From Halieaceae bacterium (GTDB taxonomy: Bacteria > Pseudomonadota > Gammaproteobacteria > Pseudomonadales > Halieaceae): a stretch of 64,000 bases of DNA. The notes beneath the pieces are model-generated. The model had not been told where the DNA came from. It saw nothing but the letters and a program-made list of their open reading frames with translations, and did not search any database. Positions 34,371 to 44,276 of this stretch are shown here, one piece after another. A program made the translations under genes and the position numbers. The stretch's first letter is position 1, and every line of letters begins with the position of its first letter. Location of the stretch: contig JANQLM010000063.1 in NCBI GenBank assembly GCA_028280635.1, forward strand, positions 144,015 to 208,014, given 5' to 3'.

Positions 34371-35522
34371 AACGGCCAGTCGCTGCCGCAGTCGATCCAG
34401 GTGCATGGCATTCGGGTGCAGGCCCTGGGCTTCAGCCAGGGCAATGGCTCTTCGGGTCTCGGCGATGGCGTTGTCTGTTTCCCCCGCGATGCGGTAGACC
34501 CCGGAGGCGAAGCTCGCAACGTGGGCGTTGTCCGGCTGGTGGCGGCGCAGGTTACGCAGGATGGCGATGGCAGCGTCCGTATTGCCGGCCTGAGCCAGCC
34601 CGGTGGCGGCGACGCCCATATCGAACCAGGCGGGCAGGAAGCGGTAGCCCAGTTCTGCCTCCCGGGTGCGGAACCACTGGTCCACGGCTTTTGCACCCGA
34701 CGCGGCGGCGGTTTCCACTTCCGCCACAAAGCCCCAGGCGGGGAACAGCTTCATAAAGCCCTCGTTCATGCCTGAGACGACGTTCTTGAAATGATCGGTA
34801 CGCGGCGTGATCTCGAAATACCACTCCAGCCCGGCGGGGGCCCTGGCGGCAAAGCGCTCCGCGAGCGCCTCGCTAGAGGGCAGCGTCGGGCCACCATCGC
34901 CCTCGCCGACCGCCATATAGACGAAGCTGTCAGCGGCGGGTGACGCTTTGAACCAGGCTTCGGCCTCCTCGAACAGCACACGGTCGGCGATCCAGGCGCT
35001 GCTGCCCAGCGCGATGTAGGCGTCGAACAGGTCGCGTCCGCTGAACAGGCTGTGCAGGGTAAACACTCCGCCAAAGGAGTGCCCGACGATGATGTTGTCG
35101 CCGGAGGTGGGGAAGCGTTTGTTGATTGTTTGCTGCCAGTCTTTCTCCACGAAGGCCAGGAAACTGTCGGCCTTGCCGGTGTCGCTGAAGTAGGGGTCCG
35201 GTCGCGGCACGTAGTCGCGGTTGCGATTCACGTTGGTGACCGCGGTGACAATCATGGGCGGGAAGATGCTGTTGTCGGCCATGTAGTCCAGGTAGGCCGC
35301 GACCAGTTCGAAGTTCCATTCACCATCCAGTACGTAGACCACCGGGTAGCTGTGATCGGGGGTATAGCCCGGTGGCCGGCGTACCAACAGCTCACGGATT
35401 TCGCCCAGGGTCCGGGAGTCTATAGTGAATCGCTCGCTGCGGGCGACGGCATCGTCGGTATCGGCTCCGGCACCGCTCGCGAGGAGCAGCGCTAGCAGTA
35501 TCAGCGTGGTGAGCGGGCGCAT
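34353..35522 (-). CDS. Secreted alpha/beta-hydrolase (esterase-D/IroE-like) with TPR-like tail
   Basis: A 389-aa protein: signal peptide (MRPLTTLILLALLLASGAGA), an alpha/beta-hydrolase domain with YPVVYVLDGEWNFE and nucleophile Ser149 in VGHSFGG, and a C-terminal helical region resembling one or two TPR units (~300-385). Related to Fes/IroE siderophore esterases and other putative esterase (PF00756) proteins, but no iron genes are nearby. It begins 1 bp after the MDR gene stop, so the two form an operon. The 3' end overlaps SulP by 18 bp. Confidence 0.82.
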   Translation of the reverse strand: MRPLTTLILLALLLASGAGADTDDAVARSERFTIDSRTLGEIRELLVRRPPGYTPDHSYPVVYVLDGEWNFELVAAYLDYMADNSIFPPMIVTAVTNVNRNRDYVPRPDPYFSDTGKADSFLAFVEKDWQQTINKRFPTSGDNIIVGHSFGGVFTLHSLFSGRDLFDAYIALGSSAWIADRVLFEEAEAWFKASPAADSFVYMAVGEGDGGPTLPSSEALAERFAARAPAGLEWYFEITPRTDHFKNVVSGMNEGFMKLFPAWGFVAEVETAAASGAKAVDQWFRTREAELGYRFLPAWFDMGVAATGLAQAGNTDAAIAILRNLRRHQPDNAHVASFASGVYRIAGETDNAIAETRRAIALAEAQGLHPNAMHLDRLRQRLAVLESAE

Positions 35523-35523
35523 C

Positions 35524-36621
35524 TCAGAGCTGGGAGACGATGATCTTGCCGCGTGCGCGGCCGGATTCCGAGTGGCGTACGGCGTCAGCGGTCTCCGCCA
35601 GCGGGTAGATCTTGTCGATCACCGTCCTGACTTTGCCTGCTTCCATCATGGCTGCCAGCTCTTCCATATCCGCGGCCGTCATCTGTGCGGTAAACGAGGT
35701 CATTTCCTGGGAGACAAAAGGATTGAGCAGTATGGTGGATATCAGGTTGTAGAACGGCGCTATCCAGTCGCCCTTGGCGCCGCCCACCAGCACCAGCCGC
35801 CCCTCCGGCGTCAGCACGCGGCGATTGTTCATGGGACCGTGGTTACCGACATTGTCGACGATCAGATCCCAGGCCTGGCCGCTTTCGATGTAGTTCTCTT
35901 CCTTGTAGTTGAAGACCTCGTCCGCGCCGATGGACTTCACCATCTCCACGTTGCGACCGCTGCACACGCCGGTCACGTGCGCGCCCATGGCTTTGGCGAT
36001 CTGTACCGCGTAGGTGCCGACGCCACCCGAGGCGCCGTTGATCAGCACCCGCTGGCCTGACTGAAGCTCGCCGTGATCGCGCAGGGCCTGCAGGGCGGTA
36101 ATGGCGGCGATAGGCACACCGGCAGCTTCTTCGAAACTGACGTTTTCGGGTTTATGGGCAAGGGCGCGGTCCTGCGGGCGTACGACGTATTCGCCATAGG
36201 CACCCCAGGCGCCGCCGAAGATCTCGTCGCCGACATTGAAGCGGGTGACGTCCGAGCCGGCGGCCACCACGATGCCGGCGAAATCCACGCCAAAGCGGTA
36301 GTCGTCGGGTGCGCCGGTGCCGTTGAACAGGCGCAGGACATAGGGGGAGCCGCGCATGTAATGCCAGTCCAGGGGGTTCACGCCTGCGGCTGCCACTTTT
36401 ATCAATACCTCATCGGCTTTTGGCACCGGTTTGTCCACGGCGGTGTACTCCAGCACATCGGGGGAGCCATAGCAGCGGTAGATCACAGCGCTCATGGTTT
36501 CGCCACCGCTGGTGGCCACCGGCGCAGTAGGACAGGCGGTGGTGTTGGATATGGCAACCGCCAGTGCGGCGACGGCTAGAAACAGCAGAATGAGTACTAC
36601 CAGGAGAATCTTGCGGATCAC
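35524..36621 (-). CDS. Membrane-anchored NAD(P)-dependent MDR oxidoreductase
   Basis: A 365-aa medium-chain dehydrogenase/reductase of the zinc-free quinone-reductase type. NAD(P)H fold with GASGGVGTYAVQIAKAMGA, preceded by the GroES-like domain (GVNPLDWHYMRGSPY). Unusually, residues ~4-24 form a strong hydrophobic segment (ILLVVLILLFLAVAALAVAI) before the catalytic part starts near residue 43 (MSAVIYRCYGSPDVL). It is therefore probably tethered to the inner membrane. An internal ATG at codon 43 could give a soluble form. Substrate unknown. Confidence 0.83.
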   Translation of the reverse strand: MIRKILLVVLILLFLAVAALAVAISNTTACPTAPVATSGGETMSAVIYRCYGSPDVLEYTAVDKPVPKADEVLIKVAAAGVNPLDWHYMRGSPYVLRLFNGTGAPDDYRFGVDFAGIVVAAGSDVTRFNVGDEIFGGAWGAYGEYVVRPQDRALAHKPENVSFEEAAGVPIAAITALQALRDHGELQSGQRVLINGASGGVGTYAVQIAKAMGAHVTGVCSGRNVEMVKSIGADEVFNYKEENYIESGQAWDLIVDNVGNHGPMNNRRVLTPEGRLVLVGGAKGDWIAPFYNLISTILLNPFVSQEMTSFTAQMTAADMEELAAMMEAGKVRTVIDKIYPLAETADAVRHSESGRARGKIIVSQL

Positions 36622-36741
36622 GGGTTACTCCATGCAATCACAGGACTGGTGACCAGCCTAATGGAAGCCCGGGGAGTTTTCACCGCATTCCGCCGCGCCA
36701 GCAGTGCGGCTTAACTCACCGTCCGGATACCGGAAATCGAC

Positions 36742-37143
36742 TCAGGTGGTGAAATCCCGCGCGGCCTTCAGCAGTTGCCGGCAGGTCACCTGGCCCACCA
36801 GCCGGCCGTCTTCAACCACCGGGCGCCGTCGCTTTTTCTTGAGCAACATGTCCTGGGCGACGTCGGTAATGTCCTCATGCGGATTGGCGACGATAAGGTT
36901 GTCGTCCGCCATGTAGTCTTTTACCTGGCCGATCCCTCCCTCGTTGTAGCTGGTGCTCAGCATCGCCCGCAGGCAGTCCAGCTCCGAGAGAATCCCGACC
37001 AGCCGGTCTGCCTCGTCGACTACGCAGAGGCCGGAGATCTTGTTGTCGATAATCAGCCGTATAGCCTCGCCCATGGTGGCCTCGGCGCGCACCGTCACCG
37101 GGTGAGCGAGCATGTAGTCCTTGAGTTCGACGGATCGCAGCAT
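36742..37143 (-). CDS. CBS-domain pair protein
   Basis: A 133-aa protein made of two CBS domains (DYMLAHPVTVRAEATMGEAI and DNLIVANPHEDITDVAQDML) and nothing else. Such modules bind adenine nucleotides and regulate partner proteins. An excellent AGGAGGAC site precedes the ATG. It lies 43 bp beyond the start-distal end of the nuo operon on the same strand, so read-through is possible, but no functional link is established. Confidence 0.85.
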   Translation of the reverse strand: MLRSVELKDYMLAHPVTVRAEATMGEAIRLIIDNKISGLCVVDEADRLVGILSELDCLRAMLSTSYNEGGIGQVKDYMADDNLIVANPHEDITDVAQDMLLKKKRRRPVVEDGRLVGQVTCRQLLKAARDFTT

Positions 37144-37186
37144 AGTGTCCTCCTTTTTGGGGAGCGTTTATTTATGCACAGGTTTC

Positions 37187-38623
37187 TTAAAGTATAGTTC
37201 GCAGAATCTCCATCAATGGTGCCGGCACAATGCCGAAGTACAGCATGGCCAGCACCAGGCCATAGCAGGTCAGGCGTGCGCCCCAGCCCGGCCCTGATGG
37301 CTGCTCAGCGTGTGGCTCTGGCTTGAGGGTCATCCGGTAGACCATGCGCAGGTAGTAAAACAGGCCCAGGCCGCTGCCGATCACCAGCAGCGCCAGCAAG
37401 CCCCAGAGTTCGCCGGCGATGCCTGCGCTGAACAGGTAGAACTTGCCGATAAAGCCGGCGGTCAGCGGGATACCCGCCAGTGACAGCAGCGCCACGGTGA
37501 ACAGCAGCGACAGACCAGGCTGTCGCCAGAACAGTCCCTGGAGATCGGTCAGGGTGTCCATCTCTTCAGTGCCCGAGGCGCGTGACAGCAGGCCCAGCAG
37601 GGTAAACGCTGCCAGGTTGGTCAGTGTGTAGGCCACCAGGTAGTAGGCGGCTGCCTCCATGGCCAGGGTCGGCTCCGGCACCATGCCACAGGCGACCAGC
37701 ACAATCAGCAGGTAGCCCATATGCGCGATAGACGAGTAGGCCAGCACGCGCTTGACGTTGTCCTGTAACAGCGCCAGCAGGTTGCCCACCAGCATGGAGG
37801 CGCCCGCCACGATGCCGATCACAGTGAGCAGGCCGGGTAGGTCGTAGAGACCGGCGGTCATCCACCAGCGCAGTAATGCCGCAAATATCGCACCTTTGGA
37901 CACCGCCGCCAGGAAACCGGCGATAGGGGCGGGTGCGCCTTCATAGACATCCGGGGTCCACATGTGGAACGGCACGGCGCTGAGCTTGTAGCCAAGCCCG
38001 GCAATGATCAGCGCCGCGGCTGCCAGCAATACCGGTTTGTCCGCCGCCGCCAGCGCCGTGCCCATGGCGGGGTAGTCAAGCACGCCGACAGCGGCGTAGA
38101 GCAGCGCAAAGCCGAACAGGAAGGTGGCCGAGGCCGCCGCTGACAGCACCAGGTATTTGATGGCCGCTTCCAGCGGTCGCAGCAGTTTGTCCGGGTAGCC
38201 GATCAGCGCATACAGCGACACCGATAACAGCTCCATGCCCAGCAGCAAGGAGGCGAAGTGGTTGGCATAGGCGAGGGTGGCAGCACCCAGCGTGGACAAC
38301 AGCAGCAGCAGGAAGAACTCCTCGTTCTCGCCTGCCCTCAGCAGCAGGTACTCCCGTGAGATGATGGCGGTAACCAGCCCGCAGGCGATAAACAGGGCGC
38401 TGAAGAACAGCGCATAGCCGTCGGCCAGCAATAGCGGTGTCACCACTTCGGGTATTGCCGCGCGCGCCCACAGGCAGGACAGCAAAGCTGTGGCCAGTAT
38501 CAGCGTCGTGGTCATACAGGCCACCTGGGTACTGCGGCGCACGGAGACCACCAGCATCAGCAGCACGGCGCCGCCGCTCAGCACCAGCAGCGGGGCAGTC
38601 GCCACCCAGTTCACGCCGCTCAC
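37187..38623 (-). CDS. nuoN: NADH-quinone oxidoreductase subunit N
   Basis: A 478-aa antiporter-like membrane subunit of complex I, ~14 transmembrane helices. LGYKLSAVPFHMWTPDVYEG and the lysine/glutamate helix motifs typical of NuoN are present. It starts with GTG 38623, overlapping the nuoM stop (GTGA); a second GTG at 38614 is possible. Last gene of the operon. The 3' end shows no clear terminator before the CBS gene upstream region. Confidence 0.95.
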   Translation of the reverse strand: MSGVNWVATAPLLVLSGGAVLLMLVVSVRRSTQVACMTTTLILATALLSCLWARAAIPEVVTPLLLADGYALFFSALFIACGLVTAIISREYLLLRAGENEEFFLLLLLSTLGAATLAYANHFASLLLGMELLSVSLYALIGYPDKLLRPLEAAIKYLVLSAAASATFLFGFALLYAAVGVLDYPAMGTALAAADKPVLLAAAALIIAGLGYKLSAVPFHMWTPDVYEGAPAPIAGFLAAVSKGAIFAALLRWWMTAGLYDLPGLLTVIGIVAGASMLVGNLLALLQDNVKRVLAYSSIAHMGYLLIVLVACGMVPEPTLAMEAAAYYLVAYTLTNLAAFTLLGLLSRASGTEEMDTLTDLQGLFWRQPGLSLLFTVALLSLAGIPLTAGFIGKFYLFSAGIAGELWGLLALLVIGSGLGLFYYLRMVYRMTLKPEPHAEQPSGPGWGARLTCYGLVLAMLYFGIVPAPLMEILRTIL

Positions 38624-40110
38624 CCGGAAGCCTCCAGCAACAGGCTGTCTACCGTCGGCTGGGCCAGCTCCAGCAGCGGCTGTGGGTGGATGCCCAGCCA
38701 GACCAGCAGCGCCACCATCACCAGCATGGTGATCAGTTCGCGGTTGCCGTAGTCGGGCAACTGGCGGGAGGCGTCCCCCGGGCCCTGGAAACTGCGTTGC
38801 AGCATGATGAGGCTGTAAATCGCGCCGGTGACTAGGCCTAGGGCGGCGATCACCGCCATCAGCGGCGCCGCCTGGAACAGGCCCAGCAATACCAGGAACT
38901 CGGCGACGAAATTGGCCAGCCCCGGCAACCCCAGTGACGCCATGGTAAACAGCAGGGTGCAGGCACCCATGCGCGGCGCGTTCAGCCACAGGCCGCCCAT
39001 GCGAGACATGTCGCGTGTGTGCATGCGCTGTTGCAGGGCGCCGGCGGTCATGAACAGGGCGGCGGTGCTCAGGCCGTGGGCGACCATTTGCATGATGGCG
39101 CCCTGCAGCGCCAGGCTGTTCCAGGCATAGATGCCCAACAGCACAAAGCCCATGTGGCTGACGCTGGAGTAGGCCACCAGGCGTTTGAAGTCGTTCTGGG
39201 CAAAGGCCAGTACCGCGCCGTAGAGGATCCCCGCCGCTCCCAGCGCCATGGCCACGGGCGCAAACTCCGCCGCTGCTTGCGGAAACAGCGGCACCGCAAA
39301 ACGCAGCAGGCCGTAGGCGCCGGTCTTCAGCAGAATCCCGGCCAGCAGCACGCTGCCGGCGGTGGGGGCCTGGGTGTGGGCGTCCGGCAGCCAGGTATGG
39401 AAGGGGAAACCCGGTAGCTTGACAGTGAAGGCGAGAAAGAAGCCCAGCATTACCCAGAAGCCGACCGTGCCGTCGAGCGGCGTGCCCAGCAAGTCGAAGT
39501 AGGAAAAGCTGTAGCTGCCGGCCAGCCCTGCATGCTGGTAGGCCAGGGCCAGGATAGACACCAGCATCAGCAGGCCCGAGAGCTGGGTGAAGAGGAAGAA
39601 TTTCATGGCGGCGTAGGCGCGGTCTTCGTGGCCCCAGATGGCGATCAGCAGGTACATGGGCACCAGCATCACTTCGTAGAACACGAAGAACAGGAACAGG
39701 TCCAGGGCCACGAACACGCCGACCACGCCGGTCAGGCTCCACAGCAGGTTGGCCTGGAAGAAGCCGGTACGCTCCTCGATCTCCGACCAGGAGGCGCTGA
39801 GCGCAATCAGGCCGAGTAGCAGGGTGAGTGCGACCAGGATCAGGCTGAGTCCGTCCATGGCCAGTTCAAAGCTGATGCCGAAACGCGGTATCCAGTCCAG
39901 CTTAAAGTGGGCCAGCCAGGTGTCCGGCTGCTGCGCCGAAGGCAACGGGCTGAATTGCTCCACCGGCAGCCTGGCCACGGCAACTGTGAAATAGAGCAGG
40001 GCGAAGCCGATGACACCGAGAGCGACCCAGCGCGGTGCCTGCGGGTTGACGCGTTCGCTGAACCAGGCGAGACCGCCGCCCAGGAACAGAATGGCCAGCA
40101 GATAGACCAT
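38620..40110 (-). CDS. nuoM: NADH-quinone oxidoreductase subunit M
   Basis: A 496-aa proton-pumping antiporter-like subunit. FYEVMLVPMYLLIAIWGHED holds the conserved helix-5 Glu, and VKLPGFPFHTWLPDAHTQAP and the QNDFKRLVAYSSVSHMG motif are standard. The ATG at 40110 shares one base with the nuoL stop. Confidence 0.96.
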   Translation of the reverse strand: MVYLLAILFLGGGLAWFSERVNPQAPRWVALGVIGFALLYFTVAVARLPVEQFSPLPSAQQPDTWLAHFKLDWIPRFGISFELAMDGLSLILVALTLLLGLIALSASWSEIEERTGFFQANLLWSLTGVVGVFVALDLFLFFVFYEVMLVPMYLLIAIWGHEDRAYAAMKFFLFTQLSGLLMLVSILALAYQHAGLAGSYSFSYFDLLGTPLDGTVGFWVMLGFFLAFTVKLPGFPFHTWLPDAHTQAPTAGSVLLAGILLKTGAYGLLRFAVPLFPQAAAEFAPVAMALGAAGILYGAVLAFAQNDFKRLVAYSSVSHMGFVLLGIYAWNSLALQGAIMQMVAHGLSTAALFMTAGALQQRMHTRDMSRMGGLWLNAPRMGACTLLFTMASLGLPGLANFVAEFLVLLGLFQAAPLMAVIAALGLVTGAIYSLIMLQRSFQGPGDASRQLPDYGNRELITMLVMVALLVWLGIHPQPLLELAQPTVDSLLLEASG

Positions 40111-41942
40111 CAGCCCGCGGCCCTCCAGACAATGCCCAGCAGCACCACGGCACCGGCCGCCATCACCGTGGCGTACTGTCGCAGCCGGCCGGTCTGGGTG
40201 GCGCTGAACGCCGTGTTCAATACCCGGCATAGGCTGACCACGGCAGCGTAAAGGCGGTCCACGGGCTCACTCTTCAACAATGTGGCCAGGCCCAGGAAGG
40301 GTTTGACCCACAGCCATTCATAGAGCGTGTCTACCCGCCAACCATGGTGCCAGAAGCGGTAAGCCGCCTGGCCAGGGGTTGACGACACCAGCCCGTCGGC
40401 CTTGAACTGGCGTCCGAGGAATAGCGCGTAAGCCAGCGCCACCCCCAGTAGCGGTAGGCCAATCGACACCGCTTCGACCCACAGTGGCGGATGTCCGTCC
40501 CCCGTTACCGGGAACACCGCCTGCACCGGAATACCTATCCAGCCGCCTGCAAAGGCAAACACGCACAGCACCGCCAGCGGCATCGCCATAGCCGCGCCCG
40601 GTTGCCGGTCGGGCAGGGTGTTGGCGCGTCCGAAGAAGACCACGAACACCAGCCGGAAACTGTAGAGGGCCGTCAGGAAGGCACCCAGTATCGCGCCCAG
40701 CCACAGCCAGCGGCCAAAGCCCGGGGCATCAAAGGCAGCCAGTACGATCAGGTCCTTGCTGAAGAAGCCCGATGTCAATGGCAGCGCCGCCAGCGCGGCG
40801 GCACCGATCAGGAAGCTCAGGAACACCATCGGCAGGCGACTGCGCAGGCCGCCCATGTTCCGTATGTCGTGCTCGTGGTGCAGGCAGTGGATAATGGCGC
40901 CGGCGGCCAGGAACAGCAGCGCCTTGAAGAAGGCATGGGTCATCAGATGGAACACACTGGCCGCCCAGGCTCCTACTCCCAGGCCCAGGAACATGTAACC
41001 AATCTGGCTGATGGTCGACCAGGCCAGTATGCGCTTGATGTCGTTTTGGCACAGGGCGGTGAAGGCCGCCAGCAGCAGGGTGAGCACGCCGATCACTGCC
41101 ACCGCCGCCAGTGTCGGCGGCGCCAGTAGGAACAGCTCATGGGTACGGGCGATGAGATAGACCCCAGCGGTGACCATGGTGGCGGCGTGGATCAGGGCGC
41201 TGACCGGTGTCGGGCCCGCCATGGCATCGGGCAGCCAGGTATGCAACGGAAGCTGCGCTGACTTGCCGACCGCGCCCCCCAGCAACAGGGCCGTGGCCAG
41301 CACCGCGGTGGGATTACCTATCTCCCAGCGTTCACCGGCGGCGGCGCCCAGGGCCTGGATGTCCAGGGTGCCAAACTCGGTAAACAGCAGGAACAGGCCC
41401 AGGGCCATGGCGGCGTCCCCGACCCGGGTGACGACAAAGGCCTTGCGCGCCGCGGCGCCATTGGCGGCGTCGAAATGCCAGAAACCTATCAGCAGGTAGG
41501 AGCAGGCCCCCACGCCCTCCCAGCCGAAGTACAGCAGCAACAGGTTGTCCGCCATGACCAGGACGAGCATGGCGGTGACAAACAGGTTGAGGTAGGCGAA
41601 GTAACGGGCGTAGCTGTCATCCCCGGCCATGAACTCGGCGGAGTACAGGTGAATGAGGAAGCCGACACCGGTAATCACCGACAGCATCACCAGGGTCAGG
41701 CCGTCGACATAGAAACTCACACCGGCGGATAGTTCGCCAACCTGCATCCAGGTCCACAGTTCACGCTGCAGGGGCTGGCCCTGCCACTGCAGCACGGTGA
41801 GCAGCACGCAGACAGCGGACGCCCCCACCGAGCCTACGCCCAGCAGCGCGACCCAGCGCGGCCCGAGCATGCGGCCGCAAAAAATCAACAGCGTGGCGCT
41901 GGCCAGGGGCAGGGCGGGAATCAGCCAGAGCAGCTCGGTCAT
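40110..41942 (-). CDS. nuoL: NADH-quinone oxidoreductase subunit L
   Basis: A 610-aa antiporter-like subunit with the long lateral helix at its C-terminus. FFGWEGVGACSYLLIGFWH-like sequence (YFGWEGVGACSYLLIGFW) and LPLHTWLPDAMAGPTPVSAL are diagnostic. The ATG at 41942 (MTELLWLIPALPL) is preferred; an upstream in-frame start would add 8 residues. It ends in the nuoM start. Confidence 0.96.
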   Translation of the reverse strand: MTELLWLIPALPLASATLLIFCGRMLGPRWVALLGVGSVGASAVCVLLTVLQWQGQPLQRELWTWMQVGELSAGVSFYVDGLTLVMLSVITGVGFLIHLYSAEFMAGDDSYARYFAYLNLFVTAMLVLVMADNLLLLYFGWEGVGACSYLLIGFWHFDAANGAAARKAFVVTRVGDAAMALGLFLLFTEFGTLDIQALGAAAGERWEIGNPTAVLATALLLGGAVGKSAQLPLHTWLPDAMAGPTPVSALIHAATMVTAGVYLIARTHELFLLAPPTLAAVAVIGVLTLLLAAFTALCQNDIKRILAWSTISQIGYMFLGLGVGAWAASVFHLMTHAFFKALLFLAAGAIIHCLHHEHDIRNMGGLRSRLPMVFLSFLIGAAALAALPLTSGFFSKDLIVLAAFDAPGFGRWLWLGAILGAFLTALYSFRLVFVVFFGRANTLPDRQPGAAMAMPLAVLCVFAFAGGWIGIPVQAVFPVTGDGHPPLWVEAVSIGLPLLGVALAYALFLGRQFKADGLVSSTPGQAAYRFWHHGWRVDTLYEWLWVKPFLGLATLLKSEPVDRLYAAVVSLCRVLNTAFSATQTGRLRQYATVMAAGAVVLLGIVWRAAG

Positions 41943-41943
41943 G

Positions 41944-42258
41944 TCAGCCTCGCAGGCGAATCGCATCGTCGACGTCGAGGGTCTGGAAGCGGCGCTGGAT
42001 TTGCAGCACCAGGCCCAGGCCCACCGAGACTTCTGCGGCGGCCACGGTCAGTATCAGCATGATCACCACCTGGCCGTCGGGCTGGCCCCAGTGCGCACCG
42101 GCGGCGACAAAGGCCAGCGCCGCCGCGTTGAGCATGACCTCCAGGGACATCAGCACGAACAGGATGTTACGCCGCACCATCAGGCCGGTAAGGCCCAGCG
42201 CAAACAGCAGTGAGGCCAGCCCCAGCACGTGTTCCAGCGGTACCTGCAGGCCGTCCAC
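41944..42258 (-). CDS. nuoK: NADH-quinone oxidoreductase subunit K
   Basis: A 104-aa three-helix membrane subunit. [20 protein letters not shown] followed by LNAAALAF carries the conserved Glu residues of the proton path. It starts with GTG 42258, sharing one base with the nuoJ stop; internal starts nearer the conserved VPLEHVLGL are also possible. Confidence 0.93.
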   Translation of the reverse strand: MDGLQVPLEHVLGLASLLFALGLTGLMVRRNILFVLMSLEVMLNAAALAFVAAGAHWGQPDGQVVIMLILTVAAAEVSVGLGLVLQIQRRFQTLDVDDAIRLRG

Positions 42259-42773
42259 TAGCGCGGGCCCCCGCGGTCCCGGGCCAGAAAGCTGCGGCCC
42301 ACGTGATAGGCGCCCACCAGGCCGGCCAGCAGCAACATCGAGGCCAGCTCCACGGCCAGAACATAGGGGCCAAACAGGGTCAGCCCCACCGCCTTCGGCT
42401 CTACCGTCACGCCGGAGGTGGTGCCGTCCATGCTGCCCTGCAGGATCAGCAGCTCCGCCAGCAGCACTAGCGCGAACAGCCCGGGCAGCAGCCAACTCGA
42501 CGGTTTCAGCCACTCCCGCTCCCGGGCCTGTCCTGCCTCCCCCAGGTTCAGCATCATGATGACGAACACGAACAACACCATGATGGCGCCGGCATAGATC
42601 ACCACCTCGAGGGCCGCGGCGAAGGGGGCGCCCATGATGAAAAAGATCACCGCCACCGACAGCAGTGACATGATCAGGTAGATCAGGGCGTGGGCGGCGT
42701 TGGTGCGGCTCAGGGCGATCACCGTGGACAGCACGGCGATCGCGGCGGCGACGTAGAACAGGGACAGTATCAT
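42258..42773 (-). CDS. nuoJ: NADH-quinone oxidoreductase subunit J
   Basis: A 171-aa five-helix subunit. [20 protein letters not shown] and [20 protein letters not shown], with the pi-bulge region of helix 3, are typical of NuoJ. It lies 16 bp after nuoI. Confidence 0.95.
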   Translation of the reverse strand: MILSLFYVAAAIAVLSTVIALSRTNAAHALIYLIMSLLSVAVIFFIMGAPFAAALEVVIYAGAIMVLFVFVIMMLNLGEAGQAREREWLKPSSWLLPGLFALVLLAELLILQGSMDGTTSGVTVEPKAVGLTLFGPYVLAVELASMLLLAGLVGAYHVGRSFLARDRGGPR

Positions 42774-42789
42774 CCGTTGCTCCTCGCGC

Positions 42790-43317
42790 TCATGGCAGCA
42801 GGCTCTTGACGTCCACCGGCGGTTCCTCGTCCAGGGCTTCGCCCTTGTCCTTGCCGAAGATCTGCAAGCCCGACACCCGGTAAAAGTTGTAGTCGTGGTA
42901 TTTGCCGGTGCCGTCGATCAGCAGGTGCTCTTTTTCATAGACCATGCTCTGCCGGTCGTATTCACACATCTCAAAGTCCGGGGTGAGCTGGATGGCGGCG
43001 GTGGGGCAGGCCTCTTCACACATGCCGCACATGATGCAGCGCGAGAAGTTGATGCGGAAAAACTCCGGGTACCAGCGGCCGTCTTCACGCACGCCCTGTT
43101 GCAGGGCGATGCAGTCCACCGGGCAGGCCACCGCGCACAGGTTGCAGGCCACACAGCGCTCGTCACCGTCCGGGTCGCGGGTCAGCACGATGCGGCCCCG
43201 GTAGCGCGGCGCCAGGTAGGGTTTCTGTTCCGGATACTCCACGGTTTCCGCGCGGGTAAAGGTATGGCGCAGGACCGTGCCGAGGGTGCGCAGTTGACTG
43301 AGCAGTGAACCCAACAT
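42790..43317 (-). CDS. nuoI: NADH-quinone oxidoreductase subunit I (two 4Fe-4S clusters)
   Basis: A 175-aa ferredoxin-like subunit. Two cysteine sets, [15 protein letters not shown] and [12 protein letters not shown], bind clusters N6a and N6b, which carry electrons toward N2. The ATG at 43317 ([13 protein letters not shown]) is chosen over a long non-conserved upstream extension; GAGG precedes it and the nuoH stop is 2 bp away. Confidence 0.96.
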   Translation of the reverse strand: MLGSLLSQLRTLGTVLRHTFTRAETVEYPEQKPYLAPRYRGRIVLTRDPDGDERCVACNLCAVACPVDCIALQQGVREDGRWYPEFFRINFSRCIMCGMCEEACPTAAIQLTPDFEMCEYDRQSMVYEKEHLLIDGTGKYHDYNFYRVSGLQIFGKDKGEALDEEPPVDVKSLLP

Positions 43318-43319
43318 CC

Positions 43320-44276
43320 TCAGCCCTCCATCCACAGGGCCACGGCCCCGGTGGCCGCCAGGTTCACCAGGGTCAGCGGCAGCATCACTTTCCAGCCGAG
43401 GGACATGAGCTGGTCGTAGCGCGGGCGCGGGATGGCTGCCCGCAGCAGGATAAAGAACAGGATGATGATGCCGGTCTTCAACAGGAACCAGGCCAGCGGC
43501 GGCAGGAAGTCCGGGCCCAGCCAACCGCCGAAGAACAGCGCCGTCATCATACAGGAAATAAGGATCAGCCCCAGGTACTCACCGAGCATGAACATGGCGA
43601 ACTTCATGCCGCCGTACTCGGTGTGAAAGCCCGCGGTCAGCTCGTGTTCCGCCTCGGGCAGGTCGAAGGGCAACCGGTGGCTCTCGGCGATGCCGGCGAT
43701 CAGGAACACGTAGAGGCCGAGGAACTGGTGTACGCAGAACCACATGCCTTCCTGGGCGCGAACGATGTCCTGCAGGCTGAAGCTGCCTGCCAGCATCACC
43801 ACACCCATCAGCGACAGGCCCATGAACACCTCGTAGCTGATCATCTGTGCGGCGGAGCGCAGGCCGCCGAGCAGGGCGTACTTGTTGTTGGAGGCCAGTC
43901 CGCCCAGCAGCACGCTGTAAACCGCCAGCGAGGTCATGCCGAGAAAGAACAGCAGGCCGATATTCATATCCAGCAGATGCATGTCGGGCGAGAACGGCAC
44001 CACCGCGAACCCCAGCAGCATGGCGATAACGATGGCGGTGGGTGCAAACACGAACACCACCCGGTCCGCGAAGGGCGGCACCCAGTCGTCCTTGGTCAGC
44101 AGCTTGAGCATATCGGCCAGCACCTGCAGGGCGCCGAGAGGGCCCAGCCGGTTGGGGCCGTAGCGGTCCTGCCAGATGCCCAGCAGGCGCCGCTCGAACC
44201 AGGTCAGGCCCGCCGCCACGCCTACCGCGCCCAGCAGCAGGATCAGGCCGAATACCAGGGTGCTGGTCTCGCTCAT
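43320..44276 (-). CDS. nuoH: NADH-quinone oxidoreductase subunit H
   Basis: A 318-aa eight-helix subunit at the quinone site. [40 protein letters not shown] and the loop [20 protein letters not shown] are diagnostic. The ATG at 44276 overlaps the nuoG stop by 4 bp. Confidence 0.97.
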   Translation of the reverse strand: MSETSTLVFGLILLLGAVGVAAGLTWFERRLLGIWQDRYGPNRLGPLGALQVLADMLKLLTKDDWVPPFADRVVFVFAPTAIVIAMLLGFAVVPFSPDMHLLDMNIGLLFFLGMTSLAVYSVLLGGLASNNKYALLGGLRSAAQMISYEVFMGLSLMGVVMLAGSFSLQDIVRAQEGMWFCVHQFLGLYVFLIAGIAESHRLPFDLPEAEHELTAGFHTEYGGMKFAMFMLGEYLGLILISCMMTALFFGGWLGPDFLPPLAWFLLKTGIIILFFILLRAAIPRPRYDQLMSLGWKVMLPLTLVNLAATGAVALWMEG

